From the NCBI RefSeq assembly GCF_024868665.1, contig NC_079894.1:3373426-3437425 (forward strand): 64,000 nt of DNA. The letters are read 5' to 3'. Below, in pieces: positions 10,687 to 22,292 of this stretch; positions within the stretch are counted from its first letter, which is position 1; each line of letters begins with the position of its first letter. A model generated the notes under the pieces. It was not told the origin of the DNA and ran no database searches. It was given only the letters and a program-made list of their open reading frames with translations. Source of the stretch: Triplophysa rosa (taxonomy: Eukaryota; Chordata; Actinopteri; Cypriniformes; Nemacheilidae). The position numbers and the translations under genes are program-made.

Positions 10687-12329
10687 GGTGTCGGTTCTCG
10701 CACTCTACAGCCAGTCAGGAAATGGTCATTACCTCCACATCTATAACAGTGAGTACAATACACATCCAATCCACTTTGTTGACAGGCCAGGCATTTTCTG
10801 ACTCGTGGTGCCGGAGGATGGTAGCGTTGTGTAGGAAGCCACTGTTGCAGCTGATATATCCCTCTCCGTCTCTCATAGGGCTGCCAATAACTCTGAGGTG
10901 GGTATGGAAACTGAAACGAATCTGGAGGCTGAGGTGAATAGGGCGCCTGGGACGGTGGTCCATTAACTGGATCTCTCACCTGGGTAGAACAAAAAACAAA
11001 AATAAAATAAGTTGGATGGATGGACTCTTTAATTTGGGCAACTTCGGCTCGGAGGTCCTTTAACAATGCCATATCTGAGCGCATCTCCTTTAACTCATTC
11101 AAAATGTCAGGCTCACATTTATCTTTCTGCTTATGACATTGCATCTTTTCCTTCTTTTCGACAGTAACTTCGCTTGTCTGTACTAAATGTGTCTTACTGA
11201 GATTCTGTTGACCAAGGAGCTTCTTTTTGCTTTGACGCTCGGTTTCATTTGCACACGCAATGTTGACTCTGTCAAAAAGGAGTACATCACTCACATCAGT
11301 AGTGCTCAGGTAAGGCTGCATGTCGCTTCTAATGTTATCATTTTGTAAGCCAGTGAGAACCGTGTGGAGAAACATGCTCTGAACTAATTTTGGGTCATAT
11401 TGCAGACTAGATTCGGCCTCCTGGGAAGCGAACAGGATCTTTTGTCTCAAGTCAAGACAGCGAACGAGAAAGTTTTGTGGCATCTCTTTGCTACCCTGAG
11501 TCTCTGAGGTAAGTTGCTTATACAAATCCGTTGCGCCCCTTTCCTGGTAATGAGCACGTAGTATACGCCTTAATGTGGGTAGTGTTAAGTTTGCTTTACC
11601 CTCCAGGTAGCTACGCAGCTGCATGCCTGGTGCGATCGCGCGGATTACAGCATCTACGATTTCCAATTCAGAGAATCCCCTGCTCAGTCCATGTTCAATT
11701 TGATGGGCTAAACTCGAAAAGGTAAGTTTGTCTTTCTGTCCAGGATCGCCGATCTGGCCGGATATTTTGAACTCTTTGTTCCACGAAGGCATAACAAGCC
11801 GAGCTGGTACTTGGTGCATATCATAAACGGATTCTTGCGGCGCACGCACATTTTGCTGTACAGGGGAGGTGTTTGGTTGCATGTTTCCACTGTTAGCGGC
11901 ACTAACGTTTTGCTGTGCGTAACTTACGACATGTTCTTTCTGCATCATCAGTTTTTGCAAAGTTAACTGTAACATGTCAATCCGGTTTTGTAGCTCTTCC
12001 TGCTCAGTGATTGTTGTTATCGGTTCAGTTACTGTCTGAGAGGTAGGTGCTACGTGTTTTGCTATCTCAATTTTGCCATTAGCCTGCTGAATTTCACCAA
12101 TTTTATCTTTTAGACACAAAAGCTCTGACATACCCTCATCTTCTAGCTGCCCTATTGCCTCTCTCTCTAGGTACCCCACAATGGCAGAAATAAGAAATGA
12201 GTGACTTTTACAAATTACACGCTCATACCCTTCAAAACTTAGGAATTCACACACTTCAGCAAGATTTTCTTTTGAAAGAGCATACAATGCTCCGATTACT
12301 TCTAATTTCAAGTCCTCTGATTGATCCAT
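10632..12329 (-). CDS. Gypsy gag (copy 1)
   Basis: An uninterrupted 565-residue capsid polyprotein starting [11 protein letters not shown]. The N-terminal half is helical with a coiled-coil-prone stretch (residues ~95-145). The middle (~180-370) is capsid-like, with [17 protein letters not shown] and [14 protein letters not shown] Pro/Tyr-rich segment follows ([15 protein letters not shown]). Near the C-terminus is a zinc knuckle with CX2CX4HX4C spacing in [14 protein letters not shown], preceded by further cysteines (CLACQQ, CTHC). Copy 2 (15615-17312) is almost identical. The last 55 bases overlap pol, which lies in the -1 frame. The protein would assemble the virus-like particle and package element RNA. 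A short patch around [16 protein letters not shown] is replaced by unrelated residues in copies 2 and 3. Confidence 0.9.
   Translation of the reverse strand: MDQSEDLKLEVIGALYALSKENLAEVCEFLSFEGYERVICKSHSFLISAIVGYLEREAIGQLEDEGMSELLCLKDKIGEIQQANGKIEIAKHVAPTSQTVTEPITTITEQEELQNRIDMLQLTLQKLMMQKEHVVSYAQQNVSAANSGNMQPNTSPVQQNVRAPQESVYDMHQVPARLVMPSWNKEFKISGQIGDPGQKDKLTFSSLAHQIEHGLSRGFSELEIVDAVIRAIAPGMQLRSYLEGKANLTLPTLRRILRAHYQERGATDLYKQLTSETQGSKEMPQNFLVRCLDLRQKILFASQEAESSLQYDPKLVQSMFLHTVLTGLQNDNIRSDMQPYLSTTDVSDVLLFDRVNIACANETERQSKKKLLGQQNLSKTHLVQTSEVTVEKKEKMQCHKQKDKCEPDILNELKEMRSDMALLKDLRAEVAQIKESIHPTYFIFVFCSTQVRDPVNGPPSQAPYSPQPPDSFQFPYPPQSYWQPYERRRGIYQLQQWLPTQRYHPPAPRVRKCLACQQSGLDVYCTHCYRCGGNDHFLTGCRVREPTPCRGSYLNGLGSRPRDRE
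10665..10671 (-). promoter_or_regulatory. -1 ribosomal frameshift site, copy 1
   Basis: On the minus strand the heptamer T TTA AAC is read in the gag frame (TAT TTA AAC GGG). This is a canonical X XXY YYZ slippery site, and slipping by one base gives TTT AAA CGG in the open pol frame. Downstream GGTCGCGACC is a perfect palindrome that could form or nucleate the stimulating structure. The pol frame has no ATG between its upstream stop and the MYND finger, so frameshifting is the likely route to Gag-Pol. Confidence 0.8.
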
Positions 12330-12583
12330 GAGTTATTCAGTCTAGAAATGTGTGCAGGGTGATCAAGAAAAATGTCCTTAGCTGACAGGGATTCCGCAGC
12401 GATCCTGGCACTAGAAGTCGACCTCAGATTGCTTTCCGTTTTCCCCTTGACGTAGCACAGACTCTTGACGTTTTCACTCTGCTGCTCTCCTACGCTGAGT
12501 TATAGGCTGAATGGCGCTGAAGATAGACTCTCGTCATGGAAATCCAAACCTCACCGCATTCATCCTCGCTGGGGCCTCCAAAA
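12330..12583 (-). other. Gypsy leader with primer-binding site
   Basis: Untranslated leader between the 5' LTR and the gag ATG. At 12563-12580 the minus strand reads TGGAGGCCCCAGCGAGGA a few bases after the LTR, complementary to a tRNA 3' end of the form ...GGGGCCTCCA. That suits a tRNA-Thr-like primer, which is tentative. The copy 3 leader (22293-22507) is related. Confidence 0.6.
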
Positions 12584-13442
12584 TGTAACGCCCTCACCGC
12601 CTGGTGAGGTGAAATAAACAGTTACGAAAAACCACAGGAATCAGAGCTGCTGCATCTTCTTCCGAAGCTGTGTATTAACTTAATAAATAATATAACACTT
12701 TTCTTTGTCTTTTTCTAACAAAACACATATAGAACATTCACATAAAATTTGCAACTCGGCATAATAGTCAATCCATACAAATTACATTCGGTACAATTTT
12801 TACAGCAATGGAACAAATAATTTTCACAAACACATCGAAATACATATGACATGCAAAGTATTATTATACCATTTCTTGCCACACGAATTCGTTATTAATA
12901 TACTTAACTACTTCAATAACCAAAGTCTCGCTGTAACCGCATGGTCTCCGTAGCTAGCATGACTAGCCGAAGCGATAAAACACTCAAACATACCAAAAAC
13001 ATTGTTTACATAACTTCATACAATAACATTCATATCGTATCTGAATATCAACATGTTTAAAGACATTTTGGTGTCCTTCTATTCACATTTCATACCTGGT
13101 GAGGTGAAATAAACAGTTACGAAAAACCACAGGAGTCAGAGCTGCTGCATCTTCTTCCGAAGCTGTGTATTAACTTGAGCAGCGCGCGCCCCCTTCCCCC
13201 CACCAGGTGACCGCTCAGAGAAAGACCAAAGTAATCGACCCGGATCAACTGATCCAAAACACCCAGTAAGTTACCCTCTATTGTCATTGTCAACATATTA
13301 GAACTTACACAACATAACATACATGGAAAACTATTGTATTACTTTAGTATTTACTTAATATACGTAATATAATTTCTCCTCTGTTACACAACTCAACATT
13401 ATGTTTTCCTTTTTTTTCTCTCATTCTCTTATGACCACCACA
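12584..13442 (-). repeat. 5' LTR of gypsy copy 1
   Basis: 859 bp, TG...CA on the minus strand, matching 4979-5848 apart from a small deletion (GTACTATTTAGACACAATTT versus GTACAATTT) and scattered substitutions. It carries the same internal ~80-bp duplication. Confidence 0.9.
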
Positions 13443-14244
13443 CATCATCATCTTCATACTAAAAAGTGTTGATCACGATGAACATCCAGTGATAGTGTTT
13501 GTTTGTAAAACCCCAAATACGTTTGAACCTCAGGATCAATCTGAAACAAACTGTATATGGTATACTGCACTTACAATAATATAGAATTATTAATTGTTGA
13601 TTTTTTTACAGCTACATGCAAGCATACATATCTGTTTTCATACCTTCAATCTGGTCTTTTCATTCTTCCAGATTTTAGACCAGGGGTCTCCAACCCTGCT
13701 CCTGGTGAGCTACCATCCTGAAGATTTCAGCTAAAGCAACTAATTAAGGTGTTGAGGGTTGCTTTATAATTACAAACAGGTGTGTTGTAACAGGGTTGGA
13801 GCTGCAATCTGCAGAATGGTAGCTCTCCAGGAGCAGGGTTGGATATTCTTGTTTTAGACATTTCAATGAATCTGCAGAGAGTGCCTCCTCCGGATGGGTC
13901 TCATTGTATCTTCTCACAAGAATTAGTAAATATGAATTCATAGCTTTGGAATAAAAAGTACATGTGATTCATGGATAACATGTAGCCTTCTGTATATGCT
14001 GAAATTTTAAAACTCAATTGCCAGAAAAACAAAGTGATGGGGTTGTTACAGAAATAGGTAGAATTTAAAAGGACATTTTGTGAAGAGTTTGTTTCCAAAA
14101 CACAGTTTAAAAAAACATGAAAAATCATGTTTTTTATTATGTTATCATGTTTTATTGTGTAAGTTAGCTGTATTTTTTATATTATGGCTTAAATCAAAAT
14201 AAACCAACTGCTGAGTTATCTCATTTTGTAAATAAACTCTTCAT
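13443..14244. other. Noncoding spacer with a foldback MITE
   Basis: No gene is seen. At about 13681-13855 a small palindromic element is present: CCAGGGGTCTCCAACCCTGCTCCTGG at its left end is echoed inverted by CCAGGAGCAGGGTTGGA at the right. This type of hAT-related MITE is common in fish. A second element of similar style lies at 43332-43523. Confidence 0.5.
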
Positions 14245-14767
14245 TGTCATGATTCTGCCTCATCATGTCATGTCTTTCTTGGTCTTGTGGCAGGATCATG
14301 GCAGAGCCTCATGTTTTGTGTGGAGAGAGACATTTATTGTTGTTGTGGCTTGCCATACGCTCTCTCCGGTCTCGTTGTTGTTCCCGCCCTCTCGTTTCCT
14401 CATTATTGCTTGTTAATTATTTCATGCCCTGCACCTGTTCCCCTCTTGATTTGATCCCTTATTTAATGCCCCTGTGTTTTCGGTCTTGTGCTGGTTCATT
14501 TCGATTCGTGTGGTTGAGTTCATGTGTCTTGTTCAGTTTAGTCGAGTCTAGTTATTTGTAATTTAATTCAAGTGTTGTCTTAGTCTTGTCTAGTGTAGTT
14601 AGTCCGTGTTTCTGTTGATCTGTCATGTTTTTACCCTTGTTCTTTGTTATTTTACCCCCGCGTGGATTTTTGTTTTGTTTTGTTTTATCAATTAAAGAGT
14701 CTTGTGTTAACCCCTTACCCGCTGTCTGCGCCTGGGTCCTCTGTCCCCTCACACCCCGATCGTGACA
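14245..14767 (+). repeat. Solo LTR, gypsy type
   Basis: It starts TGTCATGATTCTG and ends CCGATCGTGACA. A perfect 5-bp target duplication TTCAT flanks it (14240-14244 and 14768-14772). The same LTR family recurs at 41802-42320, 47397-47990 and 49151-49642. Confidence 0.85.
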
Positions 14768-14836
14768 TTCATGTAATACTTTTGTTCAAAATGTCCATAA
14801 TAATAATAATACATTTTTATTTTTTATAGCACCTTT

Positions 14837-15669
14837 CGATGCGACTGTACTCTGCATTCAATTTGGACCGATGTGTGTTTGGGCACATGAACATTTCCCT
14901 TTGTTGTTTTGACATAATACGTACAAGGTGCTTCTGCATGAACTTGCTCGATAAATGCTTGAACCTTTTCCTTTACTTCACTAGAGAGTGCTGATTGATG
15001 AGATTTATGGGTTATCGGCGGAGTTAAGTCCTTGTGGTTCATAAATTGTTCAATCACATTATATCCGATAATAGGATGCGAAAGTTGCTTGCCCTTCATC
15101 ACCAACACAGGTATGACGAGTTCTTTGGTTTCCTTTTCATCTGATGCCAAGCCAAAAGTCACTTCTACCCATCCTGTGTAAGGTATTTCCTGTCCATTTG
15201 CGGCCACGAGACAGAGCCCATCCGGTGTATCAATTATTTCCGAGACATCTCTTATTCTCAGATCAGGTAAGTGCCTACTCTTCCAAAGTTCGTCCATAAT
15301 GCACACTTGAGAGCCTGTATCCCATAGGGCGTCCACGAGCAGGCCCTGAATGCAACTTTGTACAAGACACTGTTTCCCTATAAACGCCGCGCAGGTCTGT
15401 TGGTCTGGTTCTCGTTTCTTCGTTCGCTTTACCGTCTTGGTTTTTGATTTTGAGTTGTGGCCACAGTGTTCTTTGTGTTCGTTCCAGTGAGTGGCTTGAC
15501 ACGTTTTTGAACAATAGAGTGTTTTCTTACAGGCTGTACATTGTCTCAACTGGAAGCCAGAATTTGTAATACCACAACATGCACAATTTTGAGGGGACAC
15601 TGTTGCATCGCCGGTCACTCCCTGTCCCGCGGTCGCGACCCTAACCCGTTTAAATAACTGCCTCTGCAC
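14837..15669 (-). pseudogene. Gypsy pol start, copy 2: MYND and protease
   Basis: The open frame matches copy 1 residues 1 to about 278: MYND finger (C29...C69 spacing identical), protease DTGS and the following linker. It ends where the copy is truncated; the last codons derive from flanking DNA. It overlaps gag in the -1 frame with the same TTTAAAC site. Only one or two residues differ from copy 1 over the MYND and protease, so this fragment is young. Confidence 0.85.
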
Positions 15670-17312
15670 GGTGTCGGTTCTCGCACTCTACAGCCAGTCA
15701 GGAAATGGTCATTACCTCCACATCTATAACAGTGAGTACAATACACATCCAATCCACTTTGTTGACAGGCCAGGCATTTTCTGACTCGTGGTGCCGGAGG
15801 ATGGTAGCGTTGTGTAGGAAGCCACTGTTGCCGCTGATATATCCCTCTCCGTCTCTCGTAGGGCTGCCAATAACTCTGAGGTGGGTATGGATACTGAAAC
15901 GAATCTGGAGGCTGAGGTGAATAGGGCGCCTGGGACGGTGGTCCATTAACTGGATCTCTCACCTGGGTAGAACTTTTTTCATTTTTTTTTTTTGTTGGTT
16001 GGATGGACTCTTTAATTTGGGCAACTTCGGCTCGGAGGTCCTTTAACAATGCCATATCTGAGCGCATCTCCTTTAACTCATTCAAAATGTCAGGCTCACA
16101 TTTTTCTTTCTGCTTATGACATTGCATCTTTTCTTTCTTTTCGACAGTAACTTCGCTTGTCTGTACTAAATGTGTCTTACTGAGATTCTGTTGACCAAGG
16201 AGCTTCTTTTTGCTTTGACGCTCGGTTTCATTTGCACACGCAATGTTGACTCTGTCAAAAAGGAGTTCATCACTCACATCAGTTGTGCTCAGGTAAGGCT
16301 GCATGTCGCTTCTAATGTTATCATTTTGTAAGCCAGTGAGAACCGTGTGGAGAAACATGCTCTGAACTAATTTTGGGTCATATTGCAGACTAGATTCGGC
16401 CTCCTGGGAAGCGAACAGGATCTTTTGTCTCAAGTCAAGACAGCGAACGAGAAAGTTTTGTGGCATCTCTTTGCTACCCTGAGTCTCTGAGGTAAGTTGC
16501 TTATACAATTCCGTTGCTCCCCTTTCCTGGTAATGAGCACGTAGTATACGCCTTAATGTGGGTAGTGTTAAGTTTGCTTTACCCTCCAGGTAGCTACGCA
16601 GCTGCATGCCTGGTGCGATCGCGCGGATTACAGCATCTACGATTTCCAATTCAGAGAATCCCCTGCTCAGTCCATGTTCAATTTGATGGGCTAAACTCGA
16701 AAAGGTAAGTTTGTCTTTCTGTCCAGGATCGCCGATCTGGCCGGATATTTTGAACTCTTTGTTCCACGAAGGCATAACAAGCCGAGCTGGTACTTGGTGC
16801 ATATCATAAACGGATTCTTGCGGCGCACGCACATTTTGCTGTACAGGGGAGGTGTTTGGTTGCATGTTTCCACTGTTAGCGGCACTAACGTTTTGCTGTG
16901 CGTAACTTACGACATGTTCTTTCTGCATCATCAGTTTTTGCAAAGTTAACTGTAACATGTCAATCCGGTTTTGTAGCTCTTCCTGCTCAGTGATTGTTGT
17001 TATCGGTTCAGTTACTGTCTGAGAGGTAGGTGCTACGTGTTTTGCTATCTCAATTTTGCCATTAGCCTGCTGAATTTCACCAATTTTATCTTTTAGACAC
17101 AAAAGCTCTGACATACCCTCATCTTCTAGCTGCCCTATTGCCTCTCTCTCTAGGTACCCCACAATGGCAGAAATAAGAAATGAGTGACTTTTACAAATTA
17201 CACGCTCATACCCTTCAAAACTTAGGAATTCACACACTTCAGCAAGATTTTCTTTTGAAAGAGCATACAATGCTCCGATTACTTCTAATTTCAAGTCCTC
17301 TGATTGATCCAT
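15615..17312 (-). CDS. Gypsy gag (copy 2)
   Basis: An intact 565-residue frame nearly identical to copy 1 gag, including the zinc knuckle [14 protein letters not shown] and the Pro/Tyr-rich region. The clearest difference is the patch ESIQPTKKKNEKSSTQ, where copy 1 has [16 protein letters not shown]; at the DNA level this is a replaced A/T-rich run near 15974-16000. Because LTRs are missing, the frame is probably not expressed from its own promoter. Function is as in copy 1. Confidence 0.85.
   Translation of the reverse strand: MDQSEDLKLEVIGALYALSKENLAEVCEFLSFEGYERVICKSHSFLISAIVGYLEREAIGQLEDEGMSELLCLKDKIGEIQQANGKIEIAKHVAPTSQTVTEPITTITEQEELQNRIDMLQLTLQKLMMQKEHVVSYAQQNVSAANSGNMQPNTSPVQQNVRAPQESVYDMHQVPARLVMPSWNKEFKISGQIGDPGQKDKLTFSSLAHQIEHGLSRGFSELEIVDAVIRAIAPGMQLRSYLEGKANLTLPTLRRILRAHYQERGATELYKQLTSETQGSKEMPQNFLVRCLDLRQKILFASQEAESSLQYDPKLVQSMFLHTVLTGLQNDNIRSDMQPYLSTTDVSDELLFDRVNIACANETERQSKKKLLGQQNLSKTHLVQTSEVTVEKKEKMQCHKQKEKCEPDILNELKEMRSDMALLKDLRAEVAQIKESIQPTKKKNEKSSTQVRDPVNGPPSQAPYSPQPPDSFQYPYPPQSYWQPYERRRGIYQRQQWLPTQRYHPPAPRVRKCLACQQSGLDVYCTHCYRCGGNDHFLTGCRVREPTPCRGSYLNGLGSRPRDRE
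15648..15654 (-). promoter_or_regulatory. -1 frameshift site, copy 2
   Basis: The same TTTAAAC heptamer in the gag frame as in copy 1, with the GGTCGCGACC palindrome downstream. Confidence 0.75.
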
Positions 17313-17908
17313 GAGTTATGTACTTGCTGGGGTGTCATGGAGTCATCAAGGGAAATCATCGCTGTCCAGGAGAGGTTTAAAGGCGGTACCTCCACGGATT
17401 GGATAGTTGCTTCCACAGAATCAAATGGTAACTCTTCTGTACACTCTTCCATTAGTGTCGCAATGTCCAACGGCATTCTGGATAGGCTGTCCGCATCCAC
17501 GTTTTCCTTGCCGGGTCGGTATTTGATGGTAAAATGGAAATCTGCAAGTTCTGCCACCCATCTATGTCCGGTTGCGTTTAGCTTTGCACTGGTCAAAACA
17601 TAAGTAAGCGGATTGTTATCGCTGTATACCGTGAACGTAGGCGCATAATACAGATAATCCCTAAATCTTTCGGTGACCGCCCACTTCAACGCTAGGAATT
17701 CCAATTTCCCGGAATGGAGGTGGTATTTCTTTTCTGCAGCTGTCAGCGTTCGTGATCCATAAGCTATAACTCAAAGTCGTCCATCTTGATGCTGATACAA
17801 GACAGCTCCAAGTCCTTCTTTGAAGCATCAGTATGGAGTACAAATGGCTGGGAGAGATCTGGAAACGCAAGTACTGGTGGCTCAACCAGGCGATCTACTA
17901 ATCCCTCC

Positions 17909-18461
17909 TGTTACGTTTGGAATATTTGTTTAATTTGTAATTATTTATTTTATTTAAAGCTTACGAAATTGAGTATATATTTTTTTGTCTACATTTACCG
18001 TTGAGTCATTATGTGTGTTAACCAAGGACTTTTATTTTGATAAGGCTGTTTATGGAATGGATATGAAGCGTGTGTGTCTCATAGCGCTTCAAGAGCAAGT
18101 GGAGTTGCGTCAAGCTCAAACGCACACGGTTAGCCTGCGCTAAGGCTAATAGCGTATTAAAGGTTCTCTAGCTCCTGGTTTCGAATGGAGACCAAGGTAA
18201 ATGTTATTTATTTATTGTATATTTTGTTTATGTGTTGGGTATTATGTGTTTATTTGTATTTGATGATTTTTTTAATTTTTTATTGCTCATTCATGTTATG
18301 TTTGTTTTTCTGTTTTTGTTGACACATGTCAGTTCTTACGGTGGATTTCACACTTCATAACGATTTTAATCGCATTGTGATGAAGACGGGTGTACGAATA
18401 AAGGCGTGTGAACCATCAGTAGAAGAATCTATCTATCTTTCTTTCGAACCAGAGAGCTACA
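17909..18461 (+). repeat. Solo LTR inserted in gypsy copy 3
   Basis: 553 bp, TGTTACGTTTGG...GAGAGCTACA. It is flanked by a perfect 5-bp target duplication CCTCC (17904-17908 and 18462-18466), with AATAAA at 18397-18402. Removing it would rejoin the gypsy RNase H sequence exactly, so it arrived after copy 3. The family is different from the 14245-14767 LTR. Confidence 0.9.
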
Positions 18462-20597
18462 CCTCCAATATCTCTTGATGTTTTTCAGTCCACATAATCG
18501 ACTTATGGGAAGGCACTCCTCTTTTCTGTACTTTGATGTGTCAATTTGTTTTCTCTTTACATTCGACTTTGTCTGTGTCAGCTGTCTTTAGTAGGCCATA
18601 CAATGGTCCAGCAATTTTGGAGAAATCCTTGATGTACTGTCGATAATAGCTCAAGAGGCCCATGGCCGCTCTCAACTGTCCCACTATACTAGGTCTTTTC
18701 TCTTTCAGGGCTCTTACTGCAGCAGTATCAGACGAATCCACTTTACTCCCTTCAGCAGACACGATCCTCCCAAGGTACCGCACTTCATGCCTGAATAGTT
18801 CGCATTTGCTTGGCTTCAGTTTGATTCCATACTGTCTCTACCTTTGCAAGACCTTTCTCACATCCTCTACATGCTTCTCAAAGGATTTGCTGAAAACGAG
18901 TGTGTCATCAAGGTAAGGAACGCATATATTGTCCCTTAAGTCATACAAACACTCCTCCATGCAACGTTGAAAAGCTGACGGAGCATTCATCAGGCCGAAG
19001 GGTACTCGAAGCCACTCGTATAAACCCCATGGTGTCACAAAGGCTGTTAAAGGTCTGCTCCCTTTCGCCATAAAACCCTGATGATACGCCTTTCCTTGAT
19101 CCAGAAGTGAGAACCAGGAGTTTCCACCCAGGCTGTCCATTATATCTTGCACACGGGGTATGGGCTGTCGGTCGGGAAGGGTTTTTCGGTTCAACTCTCT
19201 ATAATCAATACACAAACGCAAGCTATCATCTTTTTTATGTACACATACCACAGGTGAGGCATATGGTGAATTGGACTTCTGTATCCATCCTTGCGCTATG
19301 AGATCGTGCAAATAGTTTTTCATCTATTGATAGAGAGGCTTAGGTACCGACTGATAAGTGCGTGCAACAGGAGTAGTGTCTCGAAGTGAAATGGCCGGTT
19401 GCAGTTTCTCTATACAACCAATGTCATTTTCAGATTTGGAAAATGAAGCTGCTTCCTCTTTTAACATTCGTTGAACAATCTGTTTTTCACGCTCTTCAAG
19501 GTGGCTCAAGTCGACTGATGGTACCCATGCAGTGTCAGACGTAGGGCTGGTTTCAGTTTTTAGGTGATGTATCCTCACAGGCGTTATGTCGGACTCCTCT
19601 AAAGCAGCCATTGGATACACAGCTTGTACTGGTTGCACTGTTCCTATCACCGTCTTGCCCGTTAGCATTAGGTCATGATCTGTAGGATTTTGTACACTGA
19701 CGATAATATGTGGAGACATACTTCTTCGCAGGGTCACTATTGTCTCACAGAACTCCAGTCCTTCAGTCCATTGTGGATTAACATCGGGTTCGAAGATAAG
19801 GAGCGTTTCTTCCCTTGGTCGATGCGACTGTACTCTGCATTCAATTTGGACCGATGTGTGTTTGGGCACATGAACATTTCCCTTTGTTGTTTTGACATAA
19901 TACGTACAAGGTGCTTCTGCATGAACTTGCTCGATAAACGCTTGAACCTTTTTCTTTACTTCACTAGAGAGTGCTGATTGATGAGATTTGTGGGTTATCG
20001 GCTGAGTTAAGTCCTTGTGGTTCATAAATTGTTCAATCACATTATATCCGATAATAGGATGCGAAAGTTGCCTGCCCTTCATCACCAACACAGGTATGAC
20101 GAGTTCTTTGGTTTCCTTTTCATCTGATGCCAAGCCAAAAGTCACTTCTACCCATCCTGTGTAAGGTATTTCCTGTCAATTTGCGTCCACGAGACAGAGC
20201 CCGTCCAGTGTATCAATTATTTCCGAGACATCTCTTATTCTCAGATCAGGTAAGTGCCTACTCTTCCAAAGTTCGTCCATAATGCACACTTGAGAGCCTG
20301 TATCCCATACGGCGTCCACGAGCAGGCCCTGAATGCAACATTGTACAAGACACTGTTTCCCTATAAATGCCGCGTGGGTCTGTTGGTCTGGTTCTCGTTT
20401 CTTCGTTCGCTTTACTGTATTGGTTTTTGATTTTGAGTTGTGGCCACAGTGTTCTTTGTGTTCGTTCCAGTGAGTGGCTTGACACGTTTTTGAACAATAG
20501 AGTGTTTTCTTACAGGCTGCACATTGTCTCAACTGGAAGCCAGAATTGGTAATACCACAACATGCACAATTTTGAGGGGACACTGTTGCATCGCCGG

Positions 20598-22292
20598 TCA
20601 CTCCCTGTCCCGCGGTCGCGACCCTGACTCGTTTAAATAACTGCCTCTGCACTGTGTCGGTTCTTGCACTCTACAGCCAGCCAGGAAATGGTCATTACCT
20701 CTACATCTATAACAGTGAGTACAATACACATCCAATCCACTTTGTTGACAGGCCAGGCATTTTCTGACTCGTGGTGCCGGAGGATGGTAGCGTTGTGTAG
20801 GAAGCCAGTGTTGCCGCTGATATATCCCTCTCCGTCTCTCGTAGTGCTGCCAATAAATCTGAGGTGGGTATGGAAACTGAAACGAATCTGGGGGCTGAGG
20901 TGAATAGGGCGCCTGGGACGGTGGTCCATTAACTGGATCTCTCACCTGTGTAGAACACTGTGCAGACATGAGTCGAGTTGGTGGGATGGACTCTTTAATT
21001 TGGGCAACTTCGGCTCGGAGGTCCTTTAACAACGTCATATCTGAATGTATCTCCTTTAACTCACTCAAAATGTCAGGCTCACATTTTTCTTTCTGCTTAT
21101 GACATTGCATCTTTTCTTTCTTTTCGACAGTAACTTCGCTTGTCTGTACTAAATGTGTCTTACTGGGATTCTGTTAACCAAGGAGCTTCTTTTTGCTTTG
21201 ACGCTCGGTTTCATTTGCACACGCAATGTTGACTCTGTCAAAAAGGAGTTCATCACTCACATCAGTCGTGCTCAGGTAAGGCTGCATGTCGCTTCTAATG
21301 TAATAATTTTGTAAGCCAGTGAGAACCGTGTGGAGAAACATGCACTGAACTAATTTTGGGTCATATTGCAGACTAGATTCGGCCTCCTGGGAAGCGAACA
21401 GGATCTTTTGTCTCAAGTCAAGACAGCGAACGAGAAAGTTTTGTGGCATCTCTTTGCTACCCTGAGTCTCTGAGGTAAGTTGCTTATACAATTCCGTTGC
21501 GCCCCTTTCTTGGTAATGAGCACGTAGTATACGCCTTAATGTGGGTAGTGTTAAGTTTGCTTTACCCTCCAGGTAGCTATGCAGCTGCATGCCTGGTGCG
21601 ATCGCGCGGATTACAGCATCTACGATTTCCAATTCAGAGAATCCCCTGCTCAGTCCATGTTCAATTTGATGGGCTAAACTCGAAAAGGTAAGTTTGTCTT
21701 TCTGTCAAGGATCACAGATCTGGCAAGATATTTAGAACTCTTTGTTCCACGAAGGCATAACAAGCCGAGCTGGTACTTGGTGCATATCATAAACGGATTC
21801 TTGCGGCGCACGCACATTTTGCTGTACAGGGGAGGTTGGTTGCATGTTTCCACTGTTAGCGGTACTAACGTTTTGCTGTGCGTAATTTACGACATGTTCT
21901 TTCTGCATCATCAGTTTTTGCAAAGTTAACTGTAACATGTCAATCCGGTTTTGTAGCTCTTCCTGCTCAGTGATTGTTACTATCGGTTCAGTTACTGTCT
22001 GAGAGGTAGGTGCTAAGTGATTTGCTAACTCACTTTTGCCATTAGCCTGCTAAATTTCACCAATTTTGTCTTTTAGACACAAAAGCTCGGACATACCCTC
22101 ATCTTCTAGCTGCCCTATTGCCTCTCTCTCTAGGTACCCCACAATGGCAGAAATAAGACATGAGCGCCTTTTACAAATTACACGCTCATACCCTTCAAAA
22201 CTTAGGAATTCACACACTTCAGCAAGATTTTCTTTTGAAAGAGCATACAATGCTCTGATTACTTCTAATTTCAACTCCTTTGATTGATCCAT
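20598..22292 (-). pseudogene. Gypsy gag remnant, copy 3
   Basis: It starts MDQSKELKLEV like the other copies but has stops after KDKIGEI (a CAG to TAG type change), near 21174-21176 after KKLLG, and around 21720-21730. The C-terminal zinc-knuckle region survives (CYRCRGNDHFLAGC, with the central Gly changed). The variable patch here reads ESIPPTRLMSAQCSTQ. Confidence 0.85.
20631..20637 (-). promoter_or_regulatory. Relic -1 frameshift site, copy 3
   Basis: TTTAAAC is retained at the gag-pol overlap even in this decayed copy, supporting its functional role in the family. Confidence 0.7.

Larger units (their letters stand above)
4979..13442 (-). mobile_element. Near-complete gypsy element, copy 1
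   Basis: A Ty3/gypsy LTR retrotransposon in minus orientation: 5' LTR (12584-13442), primer site, leader, gag, pol (MYND, protease, RT, RNase H, integrase), purine tract and 3' LTR (4979-5848). Flanking CATC at 4975-4978 and 13443-13446 is a plausible 4-bp target duplication. The two LTRs differ by one indel of about a dozen bases plus few substitutions, so insertion is fairly recent. gag is uninterrupted, while pol carries three in-frame stops and one frameshift. Two partial relatives lie at 14837-22507. Confidence 0.9.
14837..17316 (-). mobile_element. Gypsy copy 2, truncated
   Basis: A second copy of the 4979-13442 family. It contains gag and only the start of pol, truncated at 14837 in the region corresponding to about 9853 of copy 1. 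It has no LTRs. At 17317 its gag start abuts the RNase H region of copy 3, in the same orientation, making a fused tandem. Confidence 0.85.
17317..20652 (-). pseudogene. Gypsy pol remnant, copy 3
   Basis: Recognisable pieces in order on the minus strand: MYND finger (20652-20176, ending in a stop just after LCLVDAN); protease C-terminus and linker (20145-19324); RT with YLDD (19323-18838); the thumb/connection (18783-18541); and RNase H (17704-17317) with YSDNNPLTYVL. The arginine CGA that is TGA in copy 1 (8107) is intact here (IKYRPGKE). At least four stops or frameshifts plus the inserted solo LTR make it non-functional. Confidence 0.85.
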
